Assembly: GCA_963798455.1 (NCBI GenBank)
Contig: CAWCTD010000004.1
Coordinates: 496,001-560,000, forward strand
Reading direction: 5' to 3'
Source: CAWCTD01 sp963798455
Lineage (GTDB): Bacteria; Acidobacteriota; Terriglobia; Bryobacterales; Bryobacteraceae
Length of the DNA stretch: 64,000 nt
Shown: positions 17,784-27,088 of the stretch, piece by piece
How the letters are laid out: the number at the start of each line of letters is the position of its first letter
Position numbering within the stretch: position 1 is the first letter of the stretch
Made by a program: the position numbers and the translations under genes
Notes under the pieces: model-generated
What the model saw: the letters and a program-made list of their open reading frames with translations, nothing else
Database searches by the model: none
Told to the model about the DNA's origin: nothing

Positions 17784-18006
17784 AGGGTTAGAACTTGGAA
17801 GGAGTAGACCACGCCATCTCGGGCTGCGAGGCGCGGGGTGTCCCCGACCCGGGCTTTTGGTGCGGCTTCATACGGTCCGCCCCGGCTCCACGGTCTACAC
17901 AAACCCGCCCGTCGGCCGGTTCGAACCTCCTCTCTAGAGTTCACGGACATCGGTGTCAGCTCACGCCGAACGCTGAGCACGCAAATCACCTCCTTGGGCG
18001 CCCGGT

Positions 18007-19608
18007 ATGATCCAAACGTTGAGCCATCCACAGAAGAGCGCCACCTCAGTGCCTTTCCGCAGTATCCTGTCTGACGAATCCGAAATTGGCACAGATATCG
18101 ACGGGCAGCAAGCGCCCGAATTCTTCACCGACCTGAATCTCGACCAAATTGTTGCGTCCATCACGGCCGGCCGCGACGAATACAACCTAAAGCCATTCTT
18201 TTACACCCCGTTGAGCCATGTCGAGACGATCAATTATCGCTACGATGTACTGCGGGACCTTGAGAACCAGGCGCTATTCGGGCACATCCAGTCGTTTGCC
18301 CAAGAAATGCGGACGATGCGCAGCCATCTCACTCAATCGGACAAACTCTACTACAAATACCCAAAGCAAAGCTGGTTCCTGGACGCAGTGGATATTTATT
18401 GCGGCGCCGTGAGCTGTCTGGCGCGTCATCTGACCCTCACCGACCTACGCTCTCGCGGCTTCCAGGCCTTTCGCGAGTACCTGACAAGCTACACCGGCTC
18501 CGGTGAATTCGTTTCACTGGTCGCTGACACTCGGAAGCTTAAGACTGATCTGTCCGGGATCAGATATTCTCTCCACATAGAGGGCAAGCGCATCACGGTC
18601 AGCCGATATGAAGCGGCACCTGACTATGGCGCAGATGTGTTGCAGACATTCGAGAAGTTCAAACAGGGAGCGGCGAAGGAGTGGCGGTTCGACTTTCACT
18701 CTGGATCGGATATGGACCATGTCGAGGCGGCCATACTGGACCTGGTCGCTCGGTTGTATCCCGAAACATTCTCGGACCTGGACGAGTACTGCAGCCGCCA
18801 TCGCACCTATCTCAACAGCACAGTCGCCAGGTTTGATCGGGAGGTGCAGTTCTATACTGCATGTCTCGAGCACATCGAGCGCTTCACCCGGGCGGGGCTG
18901 CCCTGCTGCCACCCGACCGTCACCGACCGTTCCAAGGAAGTCTATGGCCGTGAGATATTTGACCTTGCTCTGGCCAATAGGCTCATCCGCGAAAACGCAC
19001 CCGTGGTGACGAACGACTTCTACCTAAGGGACCCGGAACGCATACTTGTCGTCTCTGGACCCAACCAGGGCGGGAAAACGACCTTCGCCCGCACTTTTGG
19101 ACAGCTCCATTACTTGGCTAGCATCGGATGCCCCTTGCCAGGCAGGGAAGCGAAGCTCTTTCTCTTCGACGAACTATTTACGCACTTTGAGAGGGAAGAA
19201 CACATCCAAGACCTGAGCGGCAAACTGGAGGACGATTTGCTCCGGATTCACCGGATCCTCGAATCTGCGACCCCCAACAGCATCCTCATCATGAATGAGA
19301 GTTTCCTCTCCACGACGTTGAGTGACGCACTGTTTCTCAGCAAACAGGTTATGCAACGAATCATCCGGCTCGACATGCTCTGTGTGTCCGTAACATTCCT
19401 TGATGAATTAGCCTCGCTAAGTGAAACCACTGTGAGCATGGTCAGCACAGTGGACCCGAAGGATCCGGCACAGCGAACATTCAAGGTCGTCCGCAGACCT
19501 GCCGACGGGCTCGCCTACGCCGCGGCGATCGCGGAGAAGTACCGTCTCAGCCACGAGAACGTTAAGGAGAGGATCGGCAAGAACGCCAAGGGGCGTATTT
19601 CGTCATGA
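18007..19608 (+). CDS. MutS-like ATPase 1, 533 aa
   Basis: The C-terminal half is a MutS-type ABC ATPase: Walker A GPNQGGKTT at about residues 351-359, a KLFLFDELFTHFEREE Q-loop-like region, and a Walker B-like SILIMNESFLSTT in which the usual DE pair is NE. The N-terminal half is helical, similar to MutS core and lever domains. The mismatch-recognition domain is absent. MutS-related genes are a known fluoride-riboswitch class with unknown function. The stop overlaps the next start (ATGA), so the two probably form a heterodimer. Confidence 0.88.
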   Translation: MIQTLSHPQKSATSVPFRSILSDESEIGTDIDGQQAPEFFTDLNLDQIVASITAGRDEYNLKPFFYTPLSHVETINYRYDVLRDLENQALFGHIQSFAQEMRTMRSHLTQSDKLYYKYPKQSWFLDAVDIYCGAVSCLARHLTLTDLRSRGFQAFREYLTSYTGSGEFVSLVADTRKLKTDLSGIRYSLHIEGKRITVSRYEAAPDYGADVLQTFEKFKQGAAKEWRFDFHSGSDMDHVEAAILDLVARLYPETFSDLDEYCSRHRTYLNSTVARFDREVQFYTACLEHIERFTRAGLPCCHPTVTDRSKEVYGREIFDLALANRLIRENAPVVTNDFYLRDPERILVVSGPNQGGKTTFARTFGQLHYLASIGCPLPGREAKLFLFDELFTHFEREEHIQDLSGKLEDDLLRIHRILESATPNSILIMNESFLSTTLSDALFLSKQVMQRIIRLDMLCVSVTFLDELASLSETTVSMVSTVDPKDPAQRTFKVVRRPADGLAYAAAIAEKYRLSHENVKERIGKNAKGRISS

Positions 19609-21242
19609 AGACGTTTCTGATGTACAGAGATCGTGATTTTGCTCCTGAGGGCCTATCGCCAGACGCCGCAGATTCGGCCTGGAATCGGCGTTCTGGGCGT
19701 ACTTCGCGAGCCACGTTTGCTGGAGATCTGCCACCGACTACAGTGGCTTTGACGAAGGATCTCGAACTCGACACGCTCTTCGGCGCAATGGCAGCCGGGG
19801 ACGAGTTCTTGCTCGAAGTGGTCAAGAAGGCGGTTTTGGCCAGCCTTCATGAACCGGATGCGATCCTTTATCGCCAGCACGTCCTCGCCGACTGTCTGGA
19901 ACGGTCTGACGTGGTGAGGGAAATATACGCCATTGCCGTCGAGGCGCTCGAACGCGAGAGGAGGGTGTTGGGCTGGATGATGTCCGACTCCCCCGAGGGA
20001 GTGCTGCATCGATCCGTCGAGGTGCTCCAGATCTTTATGGGCCTGCTCAAGAGGTTGAGGCAGATTGCGGATGAGCATGGCGCCACATTTCGCTCCGAAG
20101 GCTTTACGAGACTCTTTGGCATGTTCGCCAGGGAACTTGACGACGAATACATGAGCATAGTCGAGGACCATCTACGACGACTTGGGTCTCGGGACAGCGT
20201 CCTGATCAGTGCCGAACTCGGTAAGGGCAGTAGAGGTACCAACTACATACTTCGCAAGCCACAGTTTACGAAGCGGAGCTGGATCGAGCGGCTTCAGAGC
20301 TGGATGGAGGAGCTACCTCGCCGGGAGCGTTCCAGCTACGTGTACGAAATTGCTGACCGCGATGAAGGCGGCTTCAGGACGTTGTCGGAGCTGATAGGCC
20401 GTGGAATCAGCCATGTTGCGGCCGCGCTGGGGCAATCGACCGATCATATTTTGAGCTTCTTTCGCATGTTGCGATTGGAGCTGGCCTTTTACGTTGGTTG
20501 CCTGAACCTCCGTGACCAGCTAGCCCGGAAGGGTGACCCCTTCTGCTTTCCCGAACCGTTGGCTGCGGGCAAGGCGATGCTTTCTGGACGGGGACTATAC
20601 GATGTCTGTCTGAGTTTGAGCACGGCGGACAGAGTCGTCGGCAACGATGTGAGCGGTGATGACAAGGTCCTCGTGGTGATCACCGGCGCCAACCGAGGCG
20701 GCAAGTCGACTTTCCTGCGTGGCCTGGGACTTGCCCAGTTAATGATGCAATGCGGCATGTTCGTGGCGGCAAAATCCTTTCGTGCCAATGTCTGCGATGG
20801 CATCTTTACGCACTTCAAGCGGGAAGAGGACGCCAGCATGAAGAGCGGGAAGCTCGACGAAGAGCTCGGCAGAATGAGCTCAATCGTCGACAAGGTAATC
20901 CCGAACAGCATCGTTCTGCTTAACGAGTCATTCGCCTCAACAAACGAGAGAGAAGGGTCAGAGATCGCGAGGCAAATTGTCCGGGCTATGCTGGAAACCG
21001 GCGTCAAAGTGTTTTACGTAACCCACATGTTCCATTTGGCGCAAGGGTTTTATCTCGCGAATATGGACGCCGCCCTGTTCCTTCGTGCAGAAAGGCTCAC
21101 CGACGGTCAGCGGACGTTTCGACTTGTCGAAGGCGAACCATTGCCAACGAGCTATGGCCAAGACTTGTATGGGCGGATCTTCGGGGCGGTTTGCGATGCT
21201 ACTACGGTGCCTCCCTCCTGTATCGCACCAGGACGGTCGTAG
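19605..21242 (+). CDS. MutS-like ATPase 2, 545 aa
   Basis: Paralogue of the preceding gene. Walker A GANRGGKST is at about residues 361-369, then IFTHFKREEDASMKSGKLDEE, Walker B-like SIVLLNESFASTNEREG (again N instead of D before E), and a switch His in VFYVTHMFHLA. The N-terminal part is helical and lacks the mismatch-binding domain. Both copies share the THF(E/K)REE and NESF signatures, which separates them from housekeeping MutS. It is translated by four-base overlap coupling. The role in fluoride stress is unknown; I would not assume mismatch repair. Confidence 0.88.
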   Translation: MKTFLMYRDRDFAPEGLSPDAADSAWNRRSGRTSRATFAGDLPPTTVALTKDLELDTLFGAMAAGDEFLLEVVKKAVLASLHEPDAILYRQHVLADCLERSDVVREIYAIAVEALERERRVLGWMMSDSPEGVLHRSVEVLQIFMGLLKRLRQIADEHGATFRSEGFTRLFGMFARELDDEYMSIVEDHLRRLGSRDSVLISAELGKGSRGTNYILRKPQFTKRSWIERLQSWMEELPRRERSSYVYEIADRDEGGFRTLSELIGRGISHVAAALGQSTDHILSFFRMLRLELAFYVGCLNLRDQLARKGDPFCFPEPLAAGKAMLSGRGLYDVCLSLSTADRVVGNDVSGDDKVLVVITGANRGGKSTFLRGLGLAQLMMQCGMFVAAKSFRANVCDGIFTHFKREEDASMKSGKLDEELGRMSSIVDKVIPNSIVLLNESFASTNEREGSEIARQIVRAMLETGVKVFYVTHMFHLAQGFYLANMDAALFLRAERLTDGQRTFRLVEGEPLPTSYGQDLYGRIFGAVCDATTVPPSCIAPGRS

Positions 21243-21368
21243 CCTGGCGGCGGAGGGCCTCATTGGTCAGTGCGGTGCGGCGCAGGGATAGAGCGTTTCC
21301 GTCATGTGGTGCGAGGTATACCGCCCCGCGCGCTTGCCGCTTCGGGTCATCTGTGTTTGAATGAAATT

Positions 21369-21440
21369 GGCAATGGAGTTTGCCACCCCGGCACGTCCGG
21401 GGCAAACCGCCCTCATCACTGACGGCTGACAACTCCTCCC
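21369..21440 (+). promoter_or_regulatory. Fluoride riboswitch D with an extra hairpin
   Basis: P1 is GGCA/TGCC around ATGGAGTT. Between P1 and the AAACCG strand is an inserted hairpin CCCCGG/CCGGGG with loop CACGT, absent in the other copies. P2 is CCG/CGG with a longer loop, then GCTGACAACTCCTCC. GGAGTT pairs with AACTCC. CCTCC (21435-21439) can pair with GGAGG (21451-21455) as a competing hairpin. It heads the ten-kilobase membrane complex operon. Confidence 0.8.
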
Positions 21441-21568
21441 AAATCCTGACGGAGGTGCGGTCCGAATGGACCTGCGATGGGAGAAGTTGCCCGGCAACGT
21501 CGACTCACTGCCAGACTGCTACCGCCTGACCCTGGCAGGTCCTCCCCGCATTCCCGCGAGACACAACC

Positions 21569-22522
21569 ATGATCGAGACGATCACTTTCAACACCTTCCA
21601 GATCCTGTTTGTAATGGCGTTCGCACCCTTGTACTCCGGCGTACTCTCCCGGCTGAAGGAGATCGTGCAGAGCAAGCGCGGGCCAAGCATCTTCCAGCCA
21701 TATTGGGATATCTGGAAGCTCTTCCACAAAGATGAGGTCGTATCGGAAGAGACCACCTGGATCTTTCGCGTCACGCCCTATCTTGTGTTCGTGATGCCGG
21801 TCTTCGTCACGATTCTGATCCCGGTCTTGACGGACTATCCGTTGGCATTCGCCTTCATGGGCGACATGCTGGCAGGAGGCTTCTTTCTCGGCCTCGCGGG
21901 CTTCTTTGCCGCACTCGCGGCAGTCGACACGGGAAACCCATATGGCCCGATGGGAGCAAGCCGGACCCGTATGGTCGGCTTCCTCGCCGAGCCGGTCTTC
22001 ATGATCGTTTTCTTTACGGTCTCCTTCGTCGCCCAGTCGACGATCCCTTACATCGTGCAACAGAAATGGGTTGCCAGCGTTGCCGCCTTCTTCTCCCCGG
22101 CCCACATCCTGTTGTTGATTGCATTTCTCATGCTGATTCTTGCTGAGGGAGGGAGGATCCCGGTGGACAATCCGTCCGGGCACTTCGAGCTCGCGATGAT
22201 CGACGAATCGAAGGGTTTGGAGTTCTCCGGCCGTGGTGCGGCACTGATGAAGTGGGGCGGCCAGATGAAGTTCCTCGTCCTGACGTGCATATTCCTGAAT
22301 GTACTGGTTGCGCCGTGGGGCCTGGCCCACGGGCAGCTCATTGGAGGTGTGCTTGCCGCGGTCCCGCTGATTCTCTTCAAGGTATTTCTCTTCGCCCTCG
22401 TGCTGGTGGCGATTGAATCTTCGCTTGCAAAGCTGCGCCTGTTCCGGATCAGCGAATTTCTGGGTGCCGCCTTCATTACATCGGTGGCGGCGATGGTCAT
22501 AAGTATTTTTCCGGGAGCCTAA
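21569..22522 (+). CDS. Hydrogenase-4 component C / NuoH-like membrane subunit
   Basis: A 317-aa protein with about eight membrane helices. Motifs of the NuoH/HyfC family: GVLSRLKEIVQSKRGPSIFQ, PYGPMGASRTRM and AEGGRIPVDNPSGHFELAMI. This subunit forms the connection between the peripheral arm and the proton-pumping arm, lining the quinone or ion path. It is the first gene after riboswitch D, about 130 bases downstream; the next gene follows within four bases. Confidence 0.88.
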   Translation: MIETITFNTFQILFVMAFAPLYSGVLSRLKEIVQSKRGPSIFQPYWDIWKLFHKDEVVSEETTWIFRVTPYLVFVMPVFVTILIPVLTDYPLAFAFMGDMLAGGFFLGLAGFFAALAAVDTGNPYGPMGASRTRMVGFLAEPVFMIVFFTVSFVAQSTIPYIVQQKWVASVAAFFSPAHILLLIAFLMLILAEGGRIPVDNPSGHFELAMIDESKGLEFSGRGAALMKWGGQMKFLVLTCIFLNVLVAPWGLAHGQLIGGVLAAVPLILFKVFLFALVLVAIESSLAKLRLFRISEFLGAAFITSVAAMVISIFPGA

Positions 22523-22525
22523 AAA

Positions 22526-23209
22526 ATGCCGATTTCCTTACCGGAAGCTCTGAACACTCTCAGCGCGGGGCTGATTCTTATTTCAGCGTTCGCGATGGTG
22601 GCAACCAGGCAAGTGCAGGGAGTTCTACGCTTCTTCGTCATCCAGTCTCTGCTGCTGGCCGCCTCCTCTTTCCTTCTCGGATATGGCCGCAATTCAGTTC
22701 ACCTATGGGCGCTCGGCGCGATCACGATCGCGGCCAAGGTGGTGACGATCCCCTGGGTCTTGCGGCGTCTCCTCCCCGGCGATTTCTATGAACGGCGGGA
22801 GATCTCGCAGGCAGTCAACATCCCTTCGTCGCTGCTGCTGGCGCTCCTGCTGACGGTTGCCGCCGAGTTTCTGACCGGCCCTTTGGTGATGGCCGCTCGC
22901 GACCCTGTGGTTCGCGTGAATCTGCCCATTGGGCTCGCGGGCGTCCTGATTGGTGCGTATTCACTGATTGCGCGCCGCGAAGCGATTCCCCAGCTCATCG
23001 GAATTCTGGCGATGGAGAACGGCGCGTTCTTTGCGGGTATTGCGATTGCCCCTGAACTGCCCATCATCGCCGAACTCGCGGTCGCGATGGATGTCATTCT
23101 GATCGCGGTCGTGGTTGGATTGCTCACGCGGAATATTCGACAAATCCACGGAACTACCGAGGCTGGCGCCTTGAGCGAGCTAAAGGAGGATCCCGCCGCA
23201 TGGCTCTGA
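22526..23209 (+). CDS. Hydrogenase-4 component E-like membrane subunit
   Basis: A 227-aa protein with six to seven membrane helices; the middle (GRNSVHLWALGAITIAAKVV) and the C-terminal half (GILAMENGAFFAGIAIAPELP) match HyfE, whose C-terminal part is NuoK-like. It likely forms part of the ion-translocating arm. Its C-terminus overlaps the next start by ten bases, and AGGAGG for that gene lies within this one. Confidence 0.85.
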   Translation: MPISLPEALNTLSAGLILISAFAMVATRQVQGVLRFFVIQSLLLAASSFLLGYGRNSVHLWALGAITIAAKVVTIPWVLRRLLPGDFYERREISQAVNIPSSLLLALLLTVAAEFLTGPLVMAARDPVVRVNLPIGLAGVLIGAYSLIARREAIPQLIGILAMENGAFFAGIAIAPELPIIAELAVAMDVILIAVVVGLLTRNIRQIHGTTEAGALSELKEDPAAWL

Positions 23210-24646
23210 TTGCAATCCTTGCCATTCCTCTGCTGGCAGCGTTGCTGTGTTGGGTCCCGCCGCTGAGACGCGTTGCGTGGGGCATAACCGTGGCGTCCAC
23301 ATCGACAGTGTTTGCGCTCGCCGTATACGTTTCCGCCGAAGTCATCGCCAGCAGGAGGGTCGTCGGGGTTCCCGGCTGGTTCGAGGCCGACGGTTTGAGC
23401 GCGCTCGTGCTTGTGCTGGTCGGCTTCGTCTGCGCGCTAGCGTGCATTTTCGCTGGAGGCTACATGCGCCACAGCGAAACTGGCCAGAACCGGCTCTGGT
23501 GGTTCTACTGCAATTACAATCTATTCCTATTTGCGCTGATTTTTGTGCCTTCGCTGGCGGAAACTAACCTGGTCTGGGTCGGCGTGTCGATGGTTACTTT
23601 GTTTGCCGTCCTCCTGGTGGGTTTCGAGCGGACCACCGAACGCGTCGGAGGCTGCGTGGAAGTATGCAATCCTCACGATCATGGGATCGCCGATCTCACT
23701 GTTCGGGTTCTTCACGCTGTTTTGGGCGTACCATTCCGCGACCGGAGGTTCTTGGGAGACTTGGGAAGGTCTTCGGACGGCCGCATCTTCGATGGACCCA
23801 AATTTACTGAAGATTTCCTTTCTCCTGGTGTTTGTCGGATTCGGGGCTAAGTCCGGCCTGGCGCCGATGCACACATGGCTGCCCGATGCGCACAGCCAGG
23901 CTCCCACTCCTGTGTGCGCCGTTCTTTCCGGCGTGAAGACTACGGTGCCGCTCTATATAATTCTCCGATTTCTTTCGATAATCCTGGCGTCGCCCGCTGC
24001 GCGTCTGGGCAACTGGATGATCGTCCTGGGCCTCATCTCGGTGGGAATCGCTGCGTTTCTGTTGCTCCAGGTCCGCGATTACAAGCGCATGTTCGCCTAC
24101 TCGACGGTGGAGCATATGGGCGTGATTCTGACGGCCGCCGGCCTCGCGACCCAAGCCTCGGATTTCGGGGCCGTTTCTCAAATGCTCAATCATTCGATCA
24201 CGAAGTCGTTATGCTTTTACGTGGCTGGGGTCATCCTGCTGATCCTCGGCACCCGCGAGATCCAGTCCGTGCGCGGGCTTTTCCGGACCTCACCCTTTGC
24301 CGGCTCGATGTTGGTGCTCTGTTCGCTGGCCATCGCCGGCGCTCCACCATTTCCTATTTTCCTGAGTGAGTTCTCCATCCTCTCCGCCGGGATGCGCGCC
24401 GGGCAATATACCGTTGTCGCGATCCTGGCCACGCTGATCGTGATCGCGTTCGTGGCGATCATGCTGCACGTCAATAGCATGGTTTTTGGTAAACCCACAG
24501 CGCCCCACGTGACGGAGGAGCTGCCCACGAGCTGCCGCGTCGCCGTGTTGGTGGCTGCGGCGCCGGTCGTGCTGTTGGGGGTTTACATACCAGCGCCCGT
24601 GCATGATCTGCTGCAACTTGCGGCGCAGCAACTGGGAGGTCGCTAG
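23200..24646 (+). pseudogene. HyfF/NuoN-like proton-channel subunit with a frameshift
   Basis: The first frame (23200 to about 23640) encodes MALIAILAIPLLAALLCWVP through LLVGFERTTE. The second (from about 23642 to 24646) continues as ASEAAWKYAILTIMGSPIS to the C-terminus. Joining them gives a normal antiporter-like subunit of about 480 aa, with FVGFGAKSGLAPMHTWLPDA and the TM lysine region VRDYKRMFAYSTVEHMG. One extra base near 23641 breaks it. This is either a sequencing error, a real inactivation, or recoding; nothing slippery is obvious at the site. Neighbours are intact, which favours error or a recent mutation. Confidence 0.8.
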
Positions 24647-24648
24647 AA

Positions 24649-26271
24649 ATGATGGTCACCCCTTCGCCAGCAACCAATCCGCAGCGCTTCGATGCCGTCA
24701 CCCTGGCGGCTGAGATCGGGAAGCGCTTTGGACCGGTAGTTTCGCCTTCGAGCGAGGATGGCGGCACGTGCGCCGCGTTCCTTGTTGGGCATCCGTCGGC
24801 TTTGACTTCTCTATGCCAGTTCCTTTTTTCGGATGCCGGCTGTTCTTTTGGCGGCCTGATCGTCGAGGAGCGCGACGAGTGGGACCTCCGCTACGTTTTC
24901 CTGAATCCGCGCTCCGGCTGGGTTCACTGCATTCTGCGTCTGCCCCTGGATACGCGGACCGTGCCCAGCATCAGCGTGCCGGTCAATGCGGCCGATTGGT
25001 ACGAGCGCGAAGCGGAAGACCTGTTTGGCCTCGCGTTCGAGGAACACCCCCGGCTCGGCGACTTCGTTCTCCACGATCAAGTCTGGCAGGAAGGGCTCGC
25101 TCCTATGCGAAAGGCGTTCAACGCCAGACAAACGCATTTCGAAAAGCGTCCCCAGGAAGACTGGCGGCCCATGCTCGTGGTTCAGGACCCTGGGGCCTTT
25201 GCGATGCCTGTTGGACCGGTGTACGAAGGCGGCATCGGTGAGTCCGTTCATTTCCTGCTCGAAACGGTGGGCGAAGATGTCATTCGAGCCGTGCCGCGGC
25301 TGTTTTATAACTATCGGGCCGTGGAGAAGATCGCCGAGGGGAAATCGGTTTTGGATGTCTTGCTGCTTGCCGAGCGTTTCTCGGCGAAGTCCGCTTTCGC
25401 CCACTCGCTCGGGTATTGCCAGGCGGTCGAGAAGGCTGTTCACCTTGAAATCCCGCATCGCGCCAGCCGCCTGCGTGTGGTGCTGTGCGAACTCGAACGG
25501 CTCCGCCACCATGCGGGCGTGATCGCAGGGATCTGCCACTCCACAGCCCTCGGTGTTTCCGAGGCCCACTCCGCGATCGTCGAGGAGCAACTGCTGCGCG
25601 CGTCTGGCCGCTTTGCCGGACACCGTTACCTGTTCGGGCTCAATACGCCCGGCGGACTGCGGCGCGACTTCGACAAGGAAGCTTCGAGCGACCTGTTGCG
25701 GGCCGTTGACGACGCCTCGGCGCGGCTGCAACACCTTGAGGAAAGGCTGCGCTATAGCAGCAGCTTTCTCGACCGGCTCGAGGATGTCGGCGTTGTCAGC
25801 AATGGAAGCGCACGCCACCTGAATCTGCTGGGTCCCGTCGGGCGAGCGTCGGGTCTTCGCCGTGACGTGCGCCGGGTGTGCCCGTATTCCGGCTACGAGC
25901 AGTACCGGTTCGATGTGCCGTGTGAACAGGAAGGCGATGGATACGCACGTTTGCGCGTGCTGTTCGCCGAGGCCCGGCAATCCGCCGGTCTGATTCGCCA
26001 AGTGATGGAGGCGATGGAGCCGGGAGAAGTGTGCGCACCAGCCGGGGAGATGAAGGCCGCGGCCGCGATCGGATGGGTAGAAGCGCCAATCGGCGCCTCG
26101 GGCCATTGGGTCAGGTTGGATCGCGGAGGCAAGGTGGAACGCTATCGGATCCTGTCTCCTTCGTTCCGAAACTGGATGGGCCTTCACATCGCGGCCGAGG
26201 ATTTCGCGTTCCAGGATTTTCCCATCATCCTGGCCACGTTCGGGCTATCCGCCACAGAGTGCGATCGGTAG
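24649..26271 (+). CDS. NuoCD/HycE-like subunit without NiFe ligands
   Basis: A 540-aa fusion of a 30-kDa (NuoC-like) domain (WYEREAEDLFGLAFEEHPRL) and a 49-kDa/hydrogenase large-subunit domain. In hydrogenases the first ligand motif is RVCGICGFAHS; here it reads RFSAKSAFAHS, so both cysteines are replaced by serines. The C-terminal DPCxSC motif is replaced by FGLSATECDR. All four Ni ligands are therefore missing, so the protein cannot be a NiFe hydrogenase. It fits the energy-converting hydrogenase-related (Ehr) class. Electron donor and acceptor are unknown. Confidence 0.85.
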   Translation: MMVTPSPATNPQRFDAVTLAAEIGKRFGPVVSPSSEDGGTCAAFLVGHPSALTSLCQFLFSDAGCSFGGLIVEERDEWDLRYVFLNPRSGWVHCILRLPLDTRTVPSISVPVNAADWYEREAEDLFGLAFEEHPRLGDFVLHDQVWQEGLAPMRKAFNARQTHFEKRPQEDWRPMLVVQDPGAFAMPVGPVYEGGIGESVHFLLETVGEDVIRAVPRLFYNYRAVEKIAEGKSVLDVLLLAERFSAKSAFAHSLGYCQAVEKAVHLEIPHRASRLRVVLCELERLRHHAGVIAGICHSTALGVSEAHSAIVEEQLLRASGRFAGHRYLFGLNTPGGLRRDFDKEASSDLLRAVDDASARLQHLEERLRYSSSFLDRLEDVGVVSNGSARHLNLLGPVGRASGLRRDVRRVCPYSGYEQYRFDVPCEQEGDGYARLRVLFAEARQSAGLIRQVMEAMEPGEVCAPAGEMKAAAAIGWVEAPIGASGHWVRLDRGGKVERYRILSPSFRNWMGLHIAAEDFAFQDFPIILATFGLSATECDR

Positions 26272-26283
26272 GAGTCGAAACAG

Positions 26284-27075
26284 ATGAGCTTCTGGTTTTG
26301 GCATGGATTGAGAAACGGAATTCGGTCGACCCGGTATCCTTGGGCGCCGGAGAAGGCGACAGGCATCACTCCGGGGCGGCCGTTGGCCACTGAGTTCTCC
26401 TCCGCGGAAGAAGCGTCGCGAGCTGCGGCCAACTGTCCCGTCGGCGCGATCGCCGCTGATGGAGCGCGCGCGGTGGTGGATCTCCGGGCATGCATATGGT
26501 GCCAACGCTGCCGCTTCGGCGCCCCAAATCCGCTCCAGTGGGACGCAAGTTATGAGTGGACCCGGACGCCTCCCGCCAAGACTGCATACACATCGTTAGC
26601 GGGGGCTTTTGCCCGGTCGCTCCACGTTATGGTGGTCGATGCGGGCGACTGCGGCGCCTGCCTGAACGAGGTCAAGCAGTTGAACAACCCCCTGTACAAC
26701 ATGCATCGGCTCGGCATCTTTCTCACGGCCACCCCGCGGACGGCAGATGTTCTGCTCGTGGTGGGGCCGGTGAGCGAGAACATGCGCGGACCGCTAGTGA
26801 AGACCTACGAAGCGATGCCTGAACCCAAGCGCGTTTTGGCTGCGGGAACGTGCGCGATCACGGGAGGTGTTTTCGGACGAAGTTTCATGTCCGCGGGCGG
26901 AGTTGGCTCGGTACTTCCTGTCGATCTTGAGATTCCAGGCGATCCGCCGCCTCCGCTCGCCATTCTCCACGCCCTGCTGGTCATGTCGGGGCGCACTAGA
27001 CATTCGCGGCTCTTCCGGAAGCGTGGAACCGCCACATCTTCAGATTTCGGTATCGGAGGCTCCGAACTGTCTTGA
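26284..27075 (+). CDS. HyfI/NuoB-like small subunit fused to a ferredoxin segment
   Basis: A 263-aa protein. The N-terminal part has CPVGAI and CIWCQRC, enough for one 4Fe-4S cluster. The NuoB-like part has DAGDCGACLNEV and AGTCAITGG but IPGDPPPP where the family has PGCPPxP, so the fourth ligand of the proximal cluster is Asp. It would pass electrons toward the large subunit encoded just upstream. AGGAG lies upstream of the ATG. The cluster may be retained with Asp as ligand or be altered or lost. Confidence 0.82.
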   Translation: MSFWFWHGLRNGIRSTRYPWAPEKATGITPGRPLATEFSSAEEASRAAANCPVGAIAADGARAVVDLRACIWCQRCRFGAPNPLQWDASYEWTRTPPAKTAYTSLAGAFARSLHVMVVDAGDCGACLNEVKQLNNPLYNMHRLGIFLTATPRTADVLLVVGPVSENMRGPLVKTYEAMPEPKRVLAAGTCAITGGVFGRSFMSAGGVGSVLPVDLEIPGDPPPPLAILHALLVMSGRTRHSRLFRKRGTATSSDFGIGGSELS

Positions 27076-27088
27076 AAACGTGGGCGTC

